DNA from: Arthrobacter sp. Soil762
GTDB lineage: Bacteria; Actinomycetota; Actinomycetes; Actinomycetales; Micrococcaceae
Direction of reading: 5' to 3'
Length of the DNA: 64,000 nt
Assembly (NCBI RefSeq): GCF_001428335.1
Contig: NZ_LMSG01000004.1
Span: forward strand, 1-64,000
Numbering within the stretch: position 1 is the first letter of the stretch; every line of letters starts with the position of its first letter. The notes under the pieces were generated by a model that was not told where the DNA came from, searched no databases, and saw nothing but the letters and a program-made list of their open reading frames with translations. Below are positions 1 through 8,119 of the stretch, in pieces. A program made the position numbers and the translations under genes.

Positions 1-63
1 CACCACGGGGTGGCGGATCCAGTCAATTCAACCAATTCAATACAATAAATTGGTATCAACAAA

Positions 64-91
64 CTTGGCACACTATTGAGTTCTCAAACAA
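64..91 (-). promoter_or_regulatory. rRNA operon leader, boxA/processing motif
   Basis: Read on the minus strand this is TGTTTGAGAACTCAATAGTG followed by TGCCAAG, the conserved actinobacterial rRNA leader element (antitermination boxA-like plus RNase III processing region). It lies about 60 bases downstream of a strong promoter and points out of the left edge, so 16S rRNA should begin beyond base 1. The 16S 5' end itself is not in the window. A similar motif also occurs in 16S-23S spacers, but the adjacent promoter favours the leader. Confidence 0.8.
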
Positions 92-155
92 CAGACACAC
101 CCGGCACCACCACAACCAACATAACGGCCGTGGATCGCTCCGGAGCAACTTTTCA

Positions 156-184
156 AACTTACCGGCTGTTCTCCATCTTGTCAA
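156..184 (-). promoter_or_regulatory. Strong sigma-A type promoter of the rRNA operon
   Basis: On the minus strand there is TTGACA (179-184), a 17-base spacer, then TAAGTT (156-161). The -35 is consensus and transcription would start near base 149 and run into the leader motif at 64-91. No other gene lies between it and the left edge. Upstream bases up to about 335 may hold further rRNA promoters, but none is as clear. Confidence 0.75.
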
Positions 185-335
185 ACCCGCATCCGCGACT
201 TCGTCAGCCTGAGGCTTTCGTGTCGGTTTTTTCGGTCTGACTCTGTGGAGCAGCGCGGAAATAAACTCTACCACCACTTTGCCGGGATGGCCAACCAAGC
301 CCCAAACGCCCTCCTGCACCCCCACCCGGCGGGTA

Positions 336-377
336 GCAAAAAGCCCGGAATCTCAAGGAATTCCGGGCCTTTTTGCC
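336..377. terminator. Bidirectional intrinsic terminator after mak-glgB
   Basis: A stem with arms GCAAAAAGCCCGGAAT and its near-perfect complement flanks a short loop. It has A-tracts on one side and T-tracts on the other, so it can stop transcription in both directions. It sits just past the glgB stop codon and separates the glucan operon from the rRNA promoter. Confidence 0.85.
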
Positions 378-410
378 CCGCACTTAAGAGAGCGGGTTCA
401 CACTATTCGG

Positions 411-3400
411 TCAGCCGGCCGCCAAAGGAGCGGGCTTGAAGTACGCCGCACCCAGGGGCGGCAACGTCACGGTCAACGATGCCGGCTGGCCATCGAGCCC
501 TTCGTCCAGGGCAATCAGCTCACCACCATTCAAAACACCTGAACCGCCATAGGCCGCAGCATCAGTGTTAAGCACTTCGGTCCAGGCCCCTGCAGCGGGA
601 ACGCCGAGGACATAGCCCACATGCGGACCGCCGGAGAAGTTGATGGCGCACACCAAAGGATTGCCGTCCTTGTCCCAGCGAACAAAGGTCAGGACGTTGC
701 GGTCGGCATCCCCGCCGTTGATCCACTGGAATCCGCCGGGCTCGTTGTCCCGCGCGTAGAGGGCCGGCGTCGAGCTGTAGAGCTCGTTGAGGTCCTTGGT
801 GAGGAGCTGCAATCCGCGGTGCGCCGGAATGTCGGCCAGGTACCAGTCCAGTCCGTGCTGCTCGGACCATTCAGCCTCTTGGCCGAATTCGGTGCCCATA
901 AAGATGAGCTGCTTGCCCGGGTGCGCCCACTGGTAGGCAAAGAAGGCGCGCAGGTTGGCCAGCTGCTGCCAGCGGTCCCCCGGCATCTTCCGGAGCATGG
1001 AGCCCTTGCCGTGCACTACTTCGTCGTGGCTGATGGGAAGCAGGAAGTTCTCTGTGAACGCGTAGACCATCGAGAACGTCAACGTACCGTGGTGCCACTT
1101 CCGGTTGACCGGGTCCTCGGAGGCGTACTTGAGGGAGTCGTGCATCCAACCCATGTTCCACTTGAGCCCGAAGCCGAGGCCGCCGTGGCTTGTGGGGGCG
1201 GTGACACCGGGGAAAGCCGTGGACTCTTCGGCGATCATCACCGCGCCCGGGTGGGTCTTGTAGACGGTGGCGTTGACTTCCTGGAGGAAGGAAATGGCTT
1301 CCAGGTTTTCGCGTCCGCCAAAGCGGTTGGGCGACCACTGCCCGTCTTCGCGCGAATAGTCCAGGTACAGCATCGAGGCCACCGCATCAACCCGGAGTCC
1401 GTCGATGTGGAACTCATCAAGCCAGTACAGCGCGTTGGACACCAGGAAGTTCCGCACCTCGGTGCGGCCAAAGTCGAAGATCAGCGTTCCCCAATCGGGG
1501 TGCTCGCCCAGGTTCGGGTCGGCGTGCTCGTAGAGGGGTTCGCCGTCGAACTGGGCCAGCGCCCAGGCATCCTTGGGGAAGTGCGCCGGAACCCAGTCCA
1601 GCAGCACTCCGATTCCGGCCTGGTGCAGGGAATCCACCAGGAACCGGAATTCGTCCGGATGGCCAAAGCGCGAGGTCGGCGCAAAGTAGGACGTCACCTG
1701 GTAGCCCCAGGAGCCGCCGAAGGGATGCTCGGCCACGGGCATGAACTCAACGTGTGTGAAGCCCAGCCATTTGACGTACTCCACCAGCTCCTTGGCGAGC
1801 TCCCGGTAGCCCAGGCCAAGGCGCCAGGAGCCGAGGTGGACTTCGTAGGCGCTCATCGGCGAATTGTGCGGGTCACGCTGGGCGCGTGCCGCCATCCATT
1901 CGGCGTCCTTGAAAACGTAGGACGGTTCCACTACGCGAGACGCCGTCAGCGGCGGGACTTCGGTGCCGAAGGCCAAGGGGTCCGCCTTTTCGACCCAGTG
2001 CCCGCTCTTGGACTTGATCTCGAATTTGTAGCACGCTCCTGCTAAAACGCCGGGAAGGAAGACTTCCCACACGCCTGATGACCCCAGCGAGCGGAGCGAA
2101 TTTTCGCGGCCGTCCCAGGCATTGAAATCGCCCTTGACGCGGACCGCCTGCGCGTTCGGTGCCCAGACGGCAAAGGAGACGCCGTCAACATCCCCGAGCG
2201 AGGACTTGTAGTGCTGGACGTGCGCGCCCAGGACTTCCCAGAGTTTCTCGTGCCGGCCCTCGCCGATCAGGTGCAGGTCCACTTCACCCACGGTGGGCAG
2301 GTAACGGTACGGCTCATCCACCGTCAGGGGCGCGGCACCGGCGTAGGTGACTTCCAGCCGGTAGTCGGGGACGTGGCCGGCCTGCAGCGGTTCGAGGACT
2401 GCCACCCATACCCCGTTGTTTTCGTGGGTCATCGGCACCGAACCCGCGGCAGTCACCACGCTCACTGCCTCCGCGAGGTGCTTAAGCGTCCGGACCGTCA
2501 CATGGCCGTGGTCGTCCAGGTGGGCGCCGAGCACCGAGTGCGGCGCGTGGTGTTCGCCGTTAGCCACGCGGGCCAACGTGTCCGGGTCCACGTGAAGAGG
2601 CACCCGGGGCCGGTCTGTACGTGCTGAGCCTGTCATTTTCATACCTTCCGATGCTGCCCCGGCCTGATCGCCGGAGCCTTTAATGCTGAGGAGCCGCCTG
2701 GACGCATTCGTTGGAATGGCCAGCCAGTCAGGTCTGTTCCGCAATTCATATACGACTTCATAAAGGGCCTTGTCCAGCCACAATGCCACAAAGAGCGGTG
2801 AAGTCCGGTCGATGGTGCCGGGTGTGACTGCGGCATAGCCGGCAAGGAACGCGTCCGCGCAATCATCGACCCAGGACGCCGGAACGCGGGCACCCTGATA
2901 TTCGCGTTCCGCCGCGCCTGCCGCATAGTCGAAGGAACGCAGCATTCCCACCACGTCCCGGAGCGGAACATCGGGGAAATTGCGTTCGGCGATGGGCCGC
3001 AGTGGCTCACCTTCAAAATCAAGAATGGCCCACCGGCCGGGCTGGCCGCCGTGGCCGGGGACCTGCAGGATCTGCCCGAGGTGGAGATCGCCGTGGATCC
3101 GCTGCAGCGGCCCTGCCGGCACGCCGTCGAGCTCGCCAAGCAGAGCCCCTAGCGCGTCGTCGTAAGGCCCGACGGCGGTACCGGCTTCCGCCCATGCCTG
3201 CCGGACCCGCTGGGCTACTCCCGGCGCAATGAGCTGACCCGGGGCCGGTTCAACCGCTGTGCCGAGCGCTTCGGCCAGCCGCCGGTGGACTGTGGCTGTG
3301 GCCGCGCCCAGGGCATGCGCCTCGGCGGTGAAATCGGCACCGGTGCGCGCGGCATCCACTGCCAGGCGCCAAGCATCGCGGCCGCCGGCGAGGAATTCGT

Positions 3401-4091
3401 GGGCTACGGCAAGCTCGCCCTGCGATGGCGCCTGTGCCGGGAGCCCCGATGACGCCGGCGCTTGCCATTCCCCGCGGACCCACCCGAGCGTGGCCGGAAC
3501 CTCGAAGGTGCCCTGGGCCGTCAGTGCCGCCCCCACCTCGACCTCAGGGTTGATCCCTGCGGAGAGCACACGGAAGAATTTCACGATCGCCGCGGACTCG
3601 CCGTCGTCAACAATGACAGAGCTGTTGGACTGCTCACCGGACAGGACTTTGACGATTCCGTGGGCGGTAGGCAGGCGATGCTCCGACCGGGTGCGGTGGC
3701 CCGTCGCCGAACCCGTGCTTGAGCCCGCTTCGGACCGGATCAGCTCAAGCCAGGAGGACACAAAGGATGGATCGTGCACGGCGTCGTAGATCCAGGCCAG
3801 GCCGGCCCCGGGAGCCTGGCCCACCAGGGCCCGCTCCGCTCCGGCAAGCGGACTTGCCCGGAAACTCAGCGGGACCTGGACTACGTCAGTGCGGAGTCCG
3901 CCGTCGGCCGTCCGGGAGGAAACAGCCAGCAGGAAGATCTCCAGCCGGGCCTGCCCGGCGGCATCTTCAAGGCTCAGGCTGCCTGCCTGTTCCAGCGAAA
4001 AATCGGCTGTCTTCACGGGGAACCACCGCTGGTGCGGAAGCCATTCGCGAAGGACGGCTCTTAGTGCGGCTGTGAGGGTGGGCTGGGCCAT
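411..4091 (-). CDS. glgB: Maltokinase-branching enzyme fusion (Mak-GlgB)
   Basis: This 1226-residue protein joins two enzymes of the GlgE pathway. Residues 1 to about 480 are a maltokinase (Mak/Pep2) domain that makes maltose-1-phosphate; its kinase signatures are HGDLHLGQ near 332 and DFEG near 357. From about 497 onward it is a GH13 1,4-alpha-glucan branching enzyme, with the early-set domain, DGLRVDA (nucleophile Asp, near 902), AEEST (acid/base Glu, near 953) and SHDEVVHGKG (near 1022). Both halves look intact. It is the last gene of a tight operon; its start lies one base after the treS stop. In mycobacteria the two activities are separate genes, and fusion keeps consecutive steps of the pathway together. 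Function is clear from motifs; the exact domain border is approximate. Confidence 0.95.
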   Translation of the reverse strand: MAQPTLTAALRAVLREWLPHQRWFPVKTADFSLEQAGSLSLEDAAGQARLEIFLLAVSSRTADGGLRTDVVQVPLSFRASPLAGAERALVGQAPGAGLAWIYDAVHDPSFVSSWLELIRSEAGSSTGSATGHRTRSEHRLPTAHGIVKVLSGEQSNSSVIVDDGESAAIVKFFRVLSAGINPEVEVGAALTAQGTFEVPATLGWVRGEWQAPASSGLPAQAPSQGELAVAHEFLAGGRDAWRLAVDAARTGADFTAEAHALGAATATVHRRLAEALGTAVEPAPGQLIAPGVAQRVRQAWAEAGTAVGPYDDALGALLGELDGVPAGPLQRIHGDLHLGQILQVPGHGGQPGRWAILDFEGEPLRPIAERNFPDVPLRDVVGMLRSFDYAAGAAEREYQGARVPASWVDDCADAFLAGYAAVTPGTIDRTSPLFVALWLDKALYEVVYELRNRPDWLAIPTNASRRLLSIKGSGDQAGAASEGMKMTGSARTDRPRVPLHVDPDTLARVANGEHHAPHSVLGAHLDDHGHVTVRTLKHLAEAVSVVTAAGSVPMTHENNGVWVAVLEPLQAGHVPDYRLEVTYAGAAPLTVDEPYRYLPTVGEVDLHLIGEGRHEKLWEVLGAHVQHYKSSLGDVDGVSFAVWAPNAQAVRVKGDFNAWDGRENSLRSLGSSGVWEVFLPGVLAGACYKFEIKSKSGHWVEKADPLAFGTEVPPLTASRVVEPSYVFKDAEWMAARAQRDPHNSPMSAYEVHLGSWRLGLGYRELAKELVEYVKWLGFTHVEFMPVAEHPFGGSWGYQVTSYFAPTSRFGHPDEFRFLVDSLHQAGIGVLLDWVPAHFPKDAWALAQFDGEPLYEHADPNLGEHPDWGTLIFDFGRTEVRNFLVSNALYWLDEFHIDGLRVDAVASMLYLDYSREDGQWSPNRFGGRENLEAISFLQEVNATVYKTHPGAVMIAEESTAFPGVTAPTSHGGLGFGLKWNMGWMHDSLKYASEDPVNRKWHHGTLTFSMVYAFTENFLLPISHDEVVHGKGSMLRKMPGDRWQQLANLRAFFAYQWAHPGKQLIFMGTEFGQEAEWSEQHGLDWYLADIPAHRGLQLLTKDLNELYSSTPALYARDNEPGGFQWINGGDADRNVLTFVRWDKDGNPLVCAINFSGGPHVGYVLGVPAAGAWTEVLNTDAAAYGGSGVLNGGELIALDEGLDGQPASLTVTLPPLGAAYFKPAPLAAG

Positions 4092-4092
4092 G

Positions 4093-5889
4093 TCAGTTCT
4101 CGATGGACAGGATGGGCAGTGCCTGCGTGTACGGGGAGGCCGGGTTGGACGTCGCAGAGCGGATCCGCAGCCAGAAGAAATCGTGGCTTCCGAGGGTCAG
4201 CGTCAGTGATCCGTCGTCGTCGATTCCGGGGAACGGCTGACCGCCGAACACATCGCGGAGTCCGCGGCCGGCAAACTGGGGAATCCGCAGTTTTGCCGCG
4301 ACGGGGTGCTGCGAAAGGTTGAAGGCGCACAGAATGGATTCGCCTGGCAGCCCCGCTGTGTTGTCCTCCGAAAGTTCCCGGAGGTACGCCACCACGGCGT
4401 CGTGGTCCGCTTCGACATGTTTGAACGCGCCCAGCCCGAAGGCAGGGTGGTTCTTGCGGACGCTGAGGATCTGCCGGGTCCAGCGGAGCAGGGAACCGGA
4501 GTGGGCGGCCTCGGCTTCCACATTGGCCATGCCGTAGTTGTACACCAGCGACTGGATGACCGGCAGGTAGAGCTTGCCGGGATCAGCATTGGAGAATCCT
4601 GCGTTCCGGTCCGGGTTCCACTGCATGGGGGTGCGCACAGCATCGCGGTCATCGAGCCAGATGTTGTCCCCCATGCCGATCTCGTCCCCGTAGTACAGGA
4701 ACGGGCTGCCAGGCAGCGACAGCAGCAGCGCATTGATCAGTTCGATCTCGGCCCGCGAATTGTCCAGCAACGGCGCAAGCCGGCGCCGGATCCCGATGTT
4801 GGCGCGCATCCGGGGGTCCGGGGCATACCAGCCCAGCATCGCCGCACGCTCGTCGGCCGTGACCATCTCCAGCGTCAGTTCATCGTGGTTGCGCAGGAAC
4901 GTTCCCCATTGCGCCCCTTCGGGGATCTCCGGGGTGTCATGCATGGTCTCGATGATCGGAGCGGCCTTCTGGTCCCGCAGGGCGTAGTAGAGGCGCGGCA
5001 TGATGGGGAAGTGGAAGGCCATGTGGCATTCGGGCTCTTCCGCTGTTCCGAAGTACTCCACCACCTCGTTGGGCGGCTGGTTGGCCTCGGCGATGATGAC
5101 GCGGCCCGGGTAGCCTTCATCCACCATGGCCCGCAGCTTGCGCAGGAAGTCATGGGTGGCCGGCAGGTTTTCGCAGTTGGTCCCCTCTTCCTCGAAGAGG
5201 TACGGGATGGCATCCGCCCGGAAACCGTCGATGCCCTGGTCCAGCCAGAAACGGACCACGTCAAAGAGCGCTTCGATGACCTTGGGGTTCTCAAAGTTCA
5301 GGTCAGGCTGGTGGCTGAAGAAGCGGTGCCAGAAGAACTGCCGGCGGATGGGGTCGAAGGTCCAGTTGGACTCCTCCGTGTCCACGAAGATGATGCGGGC
5401 GTCCTGGTACTTCTCGTCAGTGTCGCTCCACACGTAAAAGTCGCCAAAGGGACCGTCCGGGTCCTTGCGCGATTCCTGGAACCACGGGTGCTGGTCCGAG
5501 GTGTGGTTGAGCGGCAGGTCAATGATGACCCGGACGCCGCGGGCATGGGACTCGGCCACCAGCCGCTTGAAGTCGCTGATGGTGCCGAACTCATCCAGGA
5601 CGGAGTTGTAGTCCGAAATGTCATAGCCGCCGTCACGCAGCGGCGACTGGAAGAACGGCGGCAGCCACAAGCAGTCCACGCCAAGCCACTGCAGGTAGTC
5701 CAGCCGGTCGATCAGGCCGGAGAAGTCGCCCGAACCGTCGCCGTTCGCATCCGCGAAGGCCCGCACCAGCACCTCATAGAACACGGCTTTCCGATACCAG
5801 AGCGGATCGTGGGCCAGGCCGGGGGCGTTCAGCTCAAACGTGCTCTTGGGGGTGAAATGCTGGCTGGAACTCTGCGGATTAAAGCTCAC
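4093..5889 (-). CDS. treS: Trehalose synthase (maltose alpha-D-glucosyltransferase)
   Basis: A 598-residue GH13 enzyme that interconverts trehalose and maltose in the cytoplasm and supplies maltose to the maltokinase encoded next. Visible GH13 motifs are LPLNHTSDQHPWF, DGFRADAIP (nucleophile Asp, near 221), EANQPP (acid/base Glu, near 267) and RNHDEL (near 334). The GTG start overlaps the glgE stop by four bases (GTGA), which indicates translational coupling. Length matches single-domain TreS proteins. No separate kinase domain is attached here because that domain is fused to GlgB instead. Confidence 0.95.
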   Translation of the reverse strand: MSFNPQSSSQHFTPKSTFELNAPGLAHDPLWYRKAVFYEVLVRAFADANGDGSGDFSGLIDRLDYLQWLGVDCLWLPPFFQSPLRDGGYDISDYNSVLDEFGTISDFKRLVAESHARGVRVIIDLPLNHTSDQHPWFQESRKDPDGPFGDFYVWSDTDEKYQDARIIFVDTEESNWTFDPIRRQFFWHRFFSHQPDLNFENPKVIEALFDVVRFWLDQGIDGFRADAIPYLFEEEGTNCENLPATHDFLRKLRAMVDEGYPGRVIIAEANQPPNEVVEYFGTAEEPECHMAFHFPIMPRLYYALRDQKAAPIIETMHDTPEIPEGAQWGTFLRNHDELTLEMVTADERAAMLGWYAPDPRMRANIGIRRRLAPLLDNSRAEIELINALLLSLPGSPFLYYGDEIGMGDNIWLDDRDAVRTPMQWNPDRNAGFSNADPGKLYLPVIQSLVYNYGMANVEAEAAHSGSLLRWTRQILSVRKNHPAFGLGAFKHVEADHDAVVAYLRELSEDNTAGLPGESILCAFNLSQHPVAAKLRIPQFAGRGLRDVFGGQPFPGIDDDGSLTLTLGSHDFFWLRIRSATSNPASPYTQALPILSIEN

Positions 5890-7967
5890 TGATGCAATCT
5901 CCTCACGCTCAGGATGTGTGCGGGTTCAACGTGCGCGTCCAGGCGGACGTAGTTGTATTCGCCCCATTCCCAGGATTCGCCGGAAATGAGGTCATCCACC
6001 CGGAATCCGCCGTTGGGCGACAGGTCCTCGGGGTCCAGTTCCAGCGCAGCCAGATCCAGTGAAATCGTGCTCTCCCTGATGCCGTGCGGATCAACGTTGA
6101 CCACCACAATGATGGTGTCCTTGGTGCCGTCCGGCAGGGTCTTGTGCTTGGAGTACACCACCGTGGCGTCGTCGGTGCTGTGGTGGACCGTGAGATTCTG
6201 CAGGTCCAGCAGCGCCGGGTGGTTGTGCCTGATCGCGTTGAGCCTGGTCAGGTACGGCGCCAGGGTCCGGCCTGAGGCAGCGGCAGCGTCCCAGTCACGG
6301 GCTTTGTATTCGAATTTCTCGTTGTCGATGTACTCTTCCGCGCCGGGGCGGGCAACATGCTCATAAAGTTCGTAGCCGGCATAAACGCCCCAGAGGGGGC
6401 TGGCGGTGGCGGCCAGTGCGGCGCGGATCTTGAACGCGGCCGGACCGCCGAACTGCAGGTATTCCGTGAGGATGTCCGGCGTGTTGACAAAGAAGTTGGG
6501 CCGGAAGTACGCCGGCGACTCGTGGCTGACCTCCGTGAAGTAGGTTTCGAGTTCCTTTTTGGTGTTCCGCCACGTGAAGTAGGTGTAGGACTGCTGGAAG
6601 CCCGCCCGGCCCAGGGCGTGCATCATGGCAGGGCGCGTGAACGCTTCCGCGAGGAACACGACGCCAGGGGTCTTTTTGTTGACCTGGCCAATGAGCCATT
6701 CCCAGAACCACACCGGTTTGGTGTGCGGATTATCCACCCGGAAGATCTTCACGCCATGGCTGACCCACAGCAGCACGATCCGCAGGATTTCCTTCGCAAG
6801 CCCTTCCGGATCATTGTCGAAATTGAGCGGGAAAATATCCTGGTATTTCTTGGGCGGGTTTTCCGCGTACGCGATGCTCCCGTCAACCCGGGTCGTGAAC
6901 CATTCCGGGTTGGACTGCACCCAGGGGTGGTCCGGCGCGGCCTGCAGCGCCAGGTCCAGGGCGACTTCCAGGCCCAGTTCGTTGGCGCGGGCAACAAAGG
7001 CGTCGAAGTCCTCGAACGTGCCCAGTTCCGGGTGGATGGCGTCGTGTCCACCCTCCTTGGCGCCGATGGCCCAGGGCGAGCCGGGATCATGCGGGCCGGC
7101 AATCAGGGTGTTGTTGGGGCCCTTGCGGTGCTGGATACCGATGGGGTGGATCGGCGGCATGTAGATCACATCGAAGCCCATTTCCGCCACCGCGTCCAGC
7201 CGCTTCGCCGCGGTCCGGAAATTCCCGGACGTCCACGCCCCGGTGGTGGCGTCCCTGACGGCGCCTTCGGACCGGGGGAAGAATTCGTACCAGGCTCCGC
7301 GGCCTGCGAGATCGCGCTCCACCAGCAGCGGGAACTGCTCGGAAACGGTGATCAGTTCGCGGACCGGCTGGCGGTCCACCACGGCGGCGACGTCAGCGCC
7401 GAAGCCGGCTGCCAGACGCTCCTCATCGGTGAGGGACCCGTTGCCCAGAATGGAAGACGCCATGCGCAGGGTACGCCGGTCCGACGCATTGCGGGAGGCG
7501 TCGGCGGCCGCTTCCGAGAGCAGCGCCGATCCTTCGGCGAGCATCAATTCGACGTCGATGCCTGCCGCCACCTTGACTTCGGCGTTGTGGTGCCAGGTTC
7601 CGTAGCGGTCGTGCCAGGCCTCGATGAAAAACGTCCAGTTTCCAACGGCCGACGGCGTGAGGATGCCCTCCCAGCGGTCGGTACCGAGGCCGCGTTCCCC
7701 CTTGGGCGGCGCCAGCCTGACGCGCTGGCGTTCCTTCCCGCGGGGATCCAGCAGGACCGCGCTGACACCCAGCTGGTCATGCCCCTCCCGGAAGGCCGTG
7801 GCGCCCACCACAATTCCCTCCCCCGGCAGGGCCTTGGCAGGATACTTCCCACCCTCCACCGCAGGCTGCACTGCAGTGATCGGAAAACGGCCAAATCTTA
7901 GCCCGTCGGTGATTTTGCCTTTCGGCTTTTTCTTCAAGGCGGCAGGGGTTGCTGAGTTAGTCGTCAC
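5886..7967 (-). CDS. glgE: Alpha-1,4-glucan:maltose-1-phosphate maltosyltransferase
   Basis: This 693-residue GH13_3 enzyme extends alpha-glucan chains with maltosyl units from maltose-1-phosphate, the defining step of the GlgE pathway. An N-terminal beta-rich domain precedes the barrel; KIFRVDNPHTKP near 407 carries the nucleophile Asp and VVFLAEAFTRP near 440 the acid/base Glu. It is the first gene of glgE-treS-mak/glgB. The GTG start at 7967 has no ribosome site, but TAACGT lies exactly seven bases upstream, so the message is probably leaderless. The divergent glgP is about 150 bases away. Confidence 0.95.
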   Translation of the reverse strand: MTTNSATPAALKKKPKGKITDGLRFGRFPITAVQPAVEGGKYPAKALPGEGIVVGATAFREGHDQLGVSAVLLDPRGKERQRVRLAPPKGERGLGTDRWEGILTPSAVGNWTFFIEAWHDRYGTWHHNAEVKVAAGIDVELMLAEGSALLSEAAADASRNASDRRTLRMASSILGNGSLTDEERLAAGFGADVAAVVDRQPVRELITVSEQFPLLVERDLAGRGAWYEFFPRSEGAVRDATTGAWTSGNFRTAAKRLDAVAEMGFDVIYMPPIHPIGIQHRKGPNNTLIAGPHDPGSPWAIGAKEGGHDAIHPELGTFEDFDAFVARANELGLEVALDLALQAAPDHPWVQSNPEWFTTRVDGSIAYAENPPKKYQDIFPLNFDNDPEGLAKEILRIVLLWVSHGVKIFRVDNPHTKPVWFWEWLIGQVNKKTPGVVFLAEAFTRPAMMHALGRAGFQQSYTYFTWRNTKKELETYFTEVSHESPAYFRPNFFVNTPDILTEYLQFGGPAAFKIRAALAATASPLWGVYAGYELYEHVARPGAEEYIDNEKFEYKARDWDAAAASGRTLAPYLTRLNAIRHNHPALLDLQNLTVHHSTDDATVVYSKHKTLPDGTKDTIIVVVNVDPHGIRESTISLDLAALELDPEDLSPNGGFRVDDLISGESWEWGEYNYVRLDAHVEPAHILSVRRLHQ

Positions 7968-7974
7968 AGGCTCG

Positions 7975-7980
7975 ACGTTA
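7975..7980 (-). promoter_or_regulatory. -10 element of leaderless glgE operon promoter
   Basis: TAACGT on the minus strand, then seven bases, then the GTG start of glgE. A TTAGCA at 7999-8004 could act as a -35 with an 18-base spacer. Confidence 0.55.
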
Positions 7981-8106
7981 GCGAGAAATGGCTCAGATTG
8001 CTAAGCCTGCGCTGCTTTTTGTCGCGGCGATTCGACTTATCCGCCACGCCAACTGTCATTTACCTAAAAGAAAGCCAAAGCTGTTCCGGACGTTGATGTT
8101 GTCGGT

Positions 8107-8112
8107 TAGTGT
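8107..8112 (+). promoter_or_regulatory. -10 element of leaderless glgP promoter
   Basis: TAGTGT, then seven bases, then GTG at 8120. The spacing supports this GTG rather than the upstream in-frame ATG at 7988 as the start. No convincing -35 is seen. Confidence 0.5.
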
Positions 8113-8119
8113 GGCGCAG

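Noticed and set aside
621-2045. Long open frame opposite mak-glgB (474 residues), and similar frames opposite treS, glgE, cysS and the nuclease
   Set aside because: They lie antisense to strongly supported enzymes with intact motifs. High-G+C genes commonly give such shadows, and the translations show no domains.
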